This document shows, piece after piece, positions 4,691 through 7,552 of a stretch of DNA of 7,552 nucleotides; the stretch's first letter is position 1; each line of letters starts with the position of its first letter. The stretch is from positions 1-7,552 of the forward strand of contig JAAEPW010000179.1 in the NCBI GenBank assembly GCA_024232355.1, in the 5' to 3' direction. The stretch comes from Chloroflexota bacterium. Lineage in GTDB: Bacteria > Chloroflexota > Anaerolineae > B4-G1. Position numbers and translations under genes: made by a program. Below the pieces are notes generated by a model, which saw only the letters and a list, made by a program, of their open reading frames with translations, was not told the origin of the DNA and did no database searches.

Positions 4691-7361
4691 GGCATTCCGG
4701 CCCGGGCAGTCGAAGGCGATTCAGAACCTGCTAGCCGGTCAGCACACTCTCGTAGTTATGCCAACCGGGTCCGGCAAATCCCTCATCTACCAGTTAGCCA
4801 CGCTCCACCGTCCGGGCCTGACCGTGGTTATCTCGCCCTTGATCGCCTTGATGCAAAACCAGGTGTCTAGTCTGACCCAGCGTGACATTCCTGCCACGTA
4901 CATTAACAGTACTTTGTCCACAGGCGAACAAAGCCGCCGCTTGCGGGCGATGACGAATGGGGATTTCCAGTTGGTCTACGTGGCCCCAGAACGCCTGCGC
5001 AGTGTCCCGTTTCAGCAAGTGCTGCGTCAGGTAAACGTGGGGTTGTTGGCCGTGGACGAAGCACACTGCATTTCCCAGTGGGGGCACGACTTTCGGCCCG
5101 ACTATCGCCACATCGCCAAGATCAAACCTCTGATGGGAGACCCCGTGACCGTTGCCCTCACCGCCACAGCAACGCCACAGGTTCAAGATGACATTGTACA
5201 GGCGTTGGATTTTACCTCAATGCAGCGCATCATCACTGGTTTTAATCGCCCCAACTTGTTTTTTTCTGCGCGTCACGCGGTTGGCCCTGTTGCCAAACTG
5301 CGCACGTTACGCGCTCTGTTGAACAATTGGGCAGATGGCGCCGCCATTATCTATGTGGGAACCCGACGGGATGCCGAAGAAGTAGCCGAGTTCCTGCGCA
5401 ACGTGGTCAATCTGGATGCATCCCATTATCACGCTGGGCTGGATACAGACAGCCGCCAACACCTCCAGGAAACATTCCTCGACAGCCAACGATCAGTTAT
5501 GGTTGCCACCAACGCTTTCGGTATGGGAATCGATCGCCCCGACGTGCGCCTGGTGGTGCACTATAGCATAACCGGCACTATGGAAGCCTACTACCAGGAA
5601 GCAGGGCGGGCCGGTCGAGATGGGGATCCGGCCCAGGCAGTACTGTTCTATGATCCCCAAGACCAAGCTTTGCAAAAGTGGTTTATCAGAACCAGCATAC
5701 TCACGCGAAGCAACCTGCACAATCTCTACGACAGCCTGCGCGCGGCCAGCGGGACCAACACTTGGACTAGCGCCGCCAAGCTTGCTCTTGGCAGTGGTAT
5801 TCCCCAGGCAAAAGTAAAACTGGGTCTGGCCCAACTGGAAGTGGCCGGGGCCTTGGTGCGACTGGGCGACAAGGGCAAGCGTATGCAGTTGTATCGAGGC
5901 GAGTGGGATGAGGCGGCCATCAAAGCCACACTTGCTGATTCCGAACGATACCGCCGCCACCGCGAGACTCAATTGGCTCGAATGATCGCCTACGCCGAAA
6001 GCAACGACTGCCGCCGTCGCATTATCCTGGCTCATTTTGGTGATACAGGCCCATCCGAAATCCCACGCTGCTGCGACAATTGTATGACATCTGTACCCGC
6101 GCCGATGGCAACAGAGAGCCGTGGTGTGAGCAAACCGAACTATTCCCAGGACACCGAGTTAGCCGAAATGCACCAGATCATTCTGAATTGTGCGCAATCG
6201 CTTCCTGGTCAACTGCCCCGCAGCGGTGTGGCAAAACTGCTTGTCGGATCATCATCAAAGCGGATAGACTCGTTCAAAACACACCCAGACTATGGCCGGC
6301 TGACCGGTCACACGCGCCAAGCCATAACCCATCAGATAGACGTCCTGATCGAGCGAGGTGATCTGATCCTCGACAGCCACAATAAAGTCACAGTGGCACA
6401 AGAACAAAAACGCCTATCCATATCATCCTCCACAAACTCAGTTCAGCGTGTCGTTCAGTTGGGCAAAGCTGGTTCCCCATCGTCCGTACCAGAACTAATC
6501 ACAGCTCTCCAGAGCCAAAACGGAAATGTCCGCCGTCTGGCAGCCTCGGCACTGGGGAAAATCGGTGATGCCCGCGCCGTGATGCCGCTTCTAGATTTAC
6601 TGGCGCGAGAACAAAAACCCCAGGTGCGTCAATACGCCGTCAAAGCACTGGGTAAAATCAGAGACCCACGATCTCAACTCGTACTGCAACAGATCGCCAG
6701 CAACGAAAACGAACGGGATTATACCCAAAAGGCCGCACGCACAGCACTCAAGCGACTCAAACCAGCCCTTCAACCCGCCACTGATGACCAGGTCGCCACT
6801 TTTCTGGCCCAGCCACAGCCACGACCACTTACCGGTCCTTGGGATGCTGGTTGGGCACTTGATTTTCACAGCCGTTTCGTTGGGGCTGATTGGAGCCGCA
6901 GCCAGATTGGCGAACTGGCTTTTCGTCTCAAGTACCGCCAAGATCGAACTGTCCTGCCTGCCCTGATGGAGCACCTCCAAGCGCTTTGTATCGTCCATCC
7001 CACACTAACTGATGTCGATGCAATTGTACCGGTTCCTTTATCTACCCCACGTGATTTTGATCCGGTGAGGACAGTAGCCGAGGTCCTGGGAATCTTGCTG
7101 GATCGGCAGATTTGGCCTGTCCTTGTCAAAACTCGTTCCACCGCACCCCAGAAAGATATGTATACCCTGCCCCAGAAACGGGCCAACGTCGCTGGAGCCT
7201 TTGCACTACAAGGTCAGGTGCGGAGCAAACGATTACTTGTCTTGGATGATCTATACGACTCTGGAGCAACTTTGGAACAAGTGACACGTATCCTGCGCCG
7301 GGGAGGAGCTGCACATGTATGCGTCGTCACCCTGACGCGCACCATCCACGCAAATACATAG
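4641..7361 (+). CDS. RecQ-family DNA helicase fused to HEAT-like repeats and a ComF-type phosphoribosyltransferase domain
   Basis: A 906-residue multidomain protein. Seen: a complete RecQ helicase core at about 12-345, with F-R-P-G-Q (19-23), Walker A M-P-T-G-S-G-K-S (40-47), D-E-A-H (139-142), T-A-T-A-T (174-178), A-T-N-A-F-G-M-G-I-D (289-298) and Q-E-A-G-R-A-G-R-D (319-327). A RecQ zinc site follows, with Cys457, Cys477, Cys478 and Cys481 (C-R-R-R...C-C-D-N-C, close to the WRN-type arrangement). Residues about 505-585 resemble an RQC winged helix. Residues 598-710 hold about three HEAT-like repeats (A-L-G-K-I-G-D-A-R type). Residues 735-906 match ComF PRTases: I-V-P-V-P-L (795-800), P-Q-K-R-A-N-V-A-G-A-F (844-854) and the PRPP loop L-D-D-L-Y-D-S-G-A-T (868-877). 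The helicase should unwind DNA 3'-5'; the PRTase substrate is unknown. A start at ATG 4641 (10 nt after the previous stop) places the helicase motifs normally. In-frame GTG 4635 and TTG 4614 are alternatives, and no strong Shine-Dalgarno supports any of them. Translation is probably coupled to the motor gene. Confidence 0.9.
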   Translation: MHTSDITATLNTRFRLPAFRPGQSKAIQNLLAGQHTLVVMPTGSGKSLIYQLATLHRPGLTVVISPLIALMQNQVSSLTQRDIPATYINSTLSTGEQSRRLRAMTNGDFQLVYVAPERLRSVPFQQVLRQVNVGLLAVDEAHCISQWGHDFRPDYRHIAKIKPLMGDPVTVALTATATPQVQDDIVQALDFTSMQRIITGFNRPNLFFSARHAVGPVAKLRTLRALLNNWADGAAIIYVGTRRDAEEVAEFLRNVVNLDASHYHAGLDTDSRQHLQETFLDSQRSVMVATNAFGMGIDRPDVRLVVHYSITGTMEAYYQEAGRAGRDGDPAQAVLFYDPQDQALQKWFIRTSILTRSNLHNLYDSLRAASGTNTWTSAAKLALGSGIPQAKVKLGLAQLEVAGALVRLGDKGKRMQLYRGEWDEAAIKATLADSERYRRHRETQLARMIAYAESNDCRRRIILAHFGDTGPSEIPRCCDNCMTSVPAPMATESRGVSKPNYSQDTELAEMHQIILNCAQSLPGQLPRSGVAKLLVGSSSKRIDSFKTHPDYGRLTGHTRQAITHQIDVLIERGDLILDSHNKVTVAQEQKRLSISSSTNSVQRVVQLGKAGSPSSVPELITALQSQNGNVRRLAASALGKIGDARAVMPLLDLLAREQKPQVRQYAVKALGKIRDPRSQLVLQQIASNENERDYTQKAARTALKRLKPALQPATDDQVATFLAQPQPRPLTGPWDAGWALDFHSRFVGADWSRSQIGELAFRLKYRQDRTVLPALMEHLQALCIVHPTLTDVDAIVPVPLSTPRDFDPVRTVAEVLGILLDRQIWPVLVKTRSTAPQKDMYTLPQKRANVAGAFALQGQVRSKRLLVLDDLYDSGATLEQVTRILRRGGAAHVCVVTLTRTIHANT

Positions 7362-7364
7362 GAG
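7359..7364 (+). promoter_or_regulatory. Ribosome binding site of the dprA-like gene
   Basis: TAGGAG overlaps the stop codon of the helicase-PRTase gene and lies 8 nt before the ATG at 7373. This couples translation of the two genes and supports the start chosen. Confidence 0.75.
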
Positions 7365-7372
7365 CACATTCA

Positions 7373-7552
7373 ATGAGCAAAGCACACTGGCTCGCCCTGG
7401 GGACATTGCGAGGCATCGGTGGCGTGACCATCAGAAAACTGATCGAGCGCTTTGGGACCGTCGAGGCGATTTTTGATGCTGCGGACGCAGACCTGCTGCG
7501 TGTGCCACGGATAACGGGGGATGTCATAGCCCGGATGCGCGCTATCTCACTA
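7373..7552 (+). CDS. dprA: DprA/Smf-family DNA processing protein, N-terminal part (continues beyond window)
   Basis: Only the first 60 codons are present, open to the right edge. Seen: H-W-L-A-L near residue 5, G-I-G-G at 14-17, then K-L-I-E-R-F-G-T-V-E-A-I-F (22-34), followed by a helix-hairpin-helix-like stretch ending A-R-M-R-A-I-S. This is the conserved start of the DprA N-terminal SAM/HhH-type domain; the Rossmann-like core that binds single-stranded DNA would follow outside the window. Known for the family: DprA protects incoming single-stranded DNA and loads RecA in natural transformation, and DprA paralogues also occur in defence loci, such as the antitoxin side of ShosTA. The gene begins 11 nt after the helicase-PRTase gene with an overlapping Shine-Dalgarno, so it is clearly in the same operon. 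Whether it is the housekeeping DprA or a specialised paralogue cannot be decided from this fragment. Confidence 0.82.
   Translation, partial: MSKAHWLALGTLRGIGGVTIRKLIERFGTVEAIFDAADADLLRVPRITGDVIARMRAISL

Noticed and set aside
5493..6035. 180-codon minus-strand open frame inside the helicase gene
   Set aside because: The plus strand here has conserved RecQ motifs. The minus-strand frame shows no recognisable domain and is a shadow.

Overview
The window looks like accessory chromosomal DNA from a member of the Chloroflexota, possibly an Anaerolineae-type organism. The strongest clue is a minus-strand lipoprotein with a long Thr-Pro linker (runs of T-P-T-P and V-P-P-T), which is very common in that phylum. 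G+C looks moderate to moderately high. This assignment is an inference from sequence style, not from a marker gene.

Layout. (1) Bases 1-509, minus strand: the N-terminal part of a lipoprotein gene that starts with GTG and runs off the left edge. It has a lipobox, a Thr/Pro linker and a C39-like cysteine-peptidase catalytic motif (WNNCGP). (2) Bases 510-742: a divergent intergenic region. It contains a perfect 10-bp inverted repeat (669-678 / 693-702) whose arms hold the -35 and -10 boxes of a 17-bp-spaced promoter. Because of the symmetry the same promoter can be read on both strands. (3) Bases 743-7552, plus strand: a tightly packed four-gene operon with gaps of 27, 10 and 11 nt. It encodes a DUF2357/PD-(D/E)XK nuclease (McrC-like), an McrB-like AAA+ NTPase with an unrecognised N-terminal domain and a large insertion inside the AAA+ core, a 906-residue RecQ helicase fused to HEAT-like repeats and a ComF-type phosphoribosyltransferase (PRTase) domain, and the first 60 codons of a DprA-like protein cut by the right edge.

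How the genes may work together. The first two genes form a McrBC-type, NTP-driven, modification-dependent restriction module: a motor/sensor plus a nuclease. The third and fourth join a DNA-unwinding enzyme, a PRTase domain and a DprA-family single-stranded-DNA/RecA-loading protein. A PRTase protein paired with a DprA homologue resembles the reported antiphage toxin-antitoxin pair ShosTA. ComF and DprA are also both competence proteins. The operon may therefore be a composite defence system in which McrBC restriction is coupled to a RecQ-PRTase/DprA module, either as a backup abortive response or as a system that processes DNA ends and incoming single strands. The domain calls are solid. The joint function is a hypothesis.
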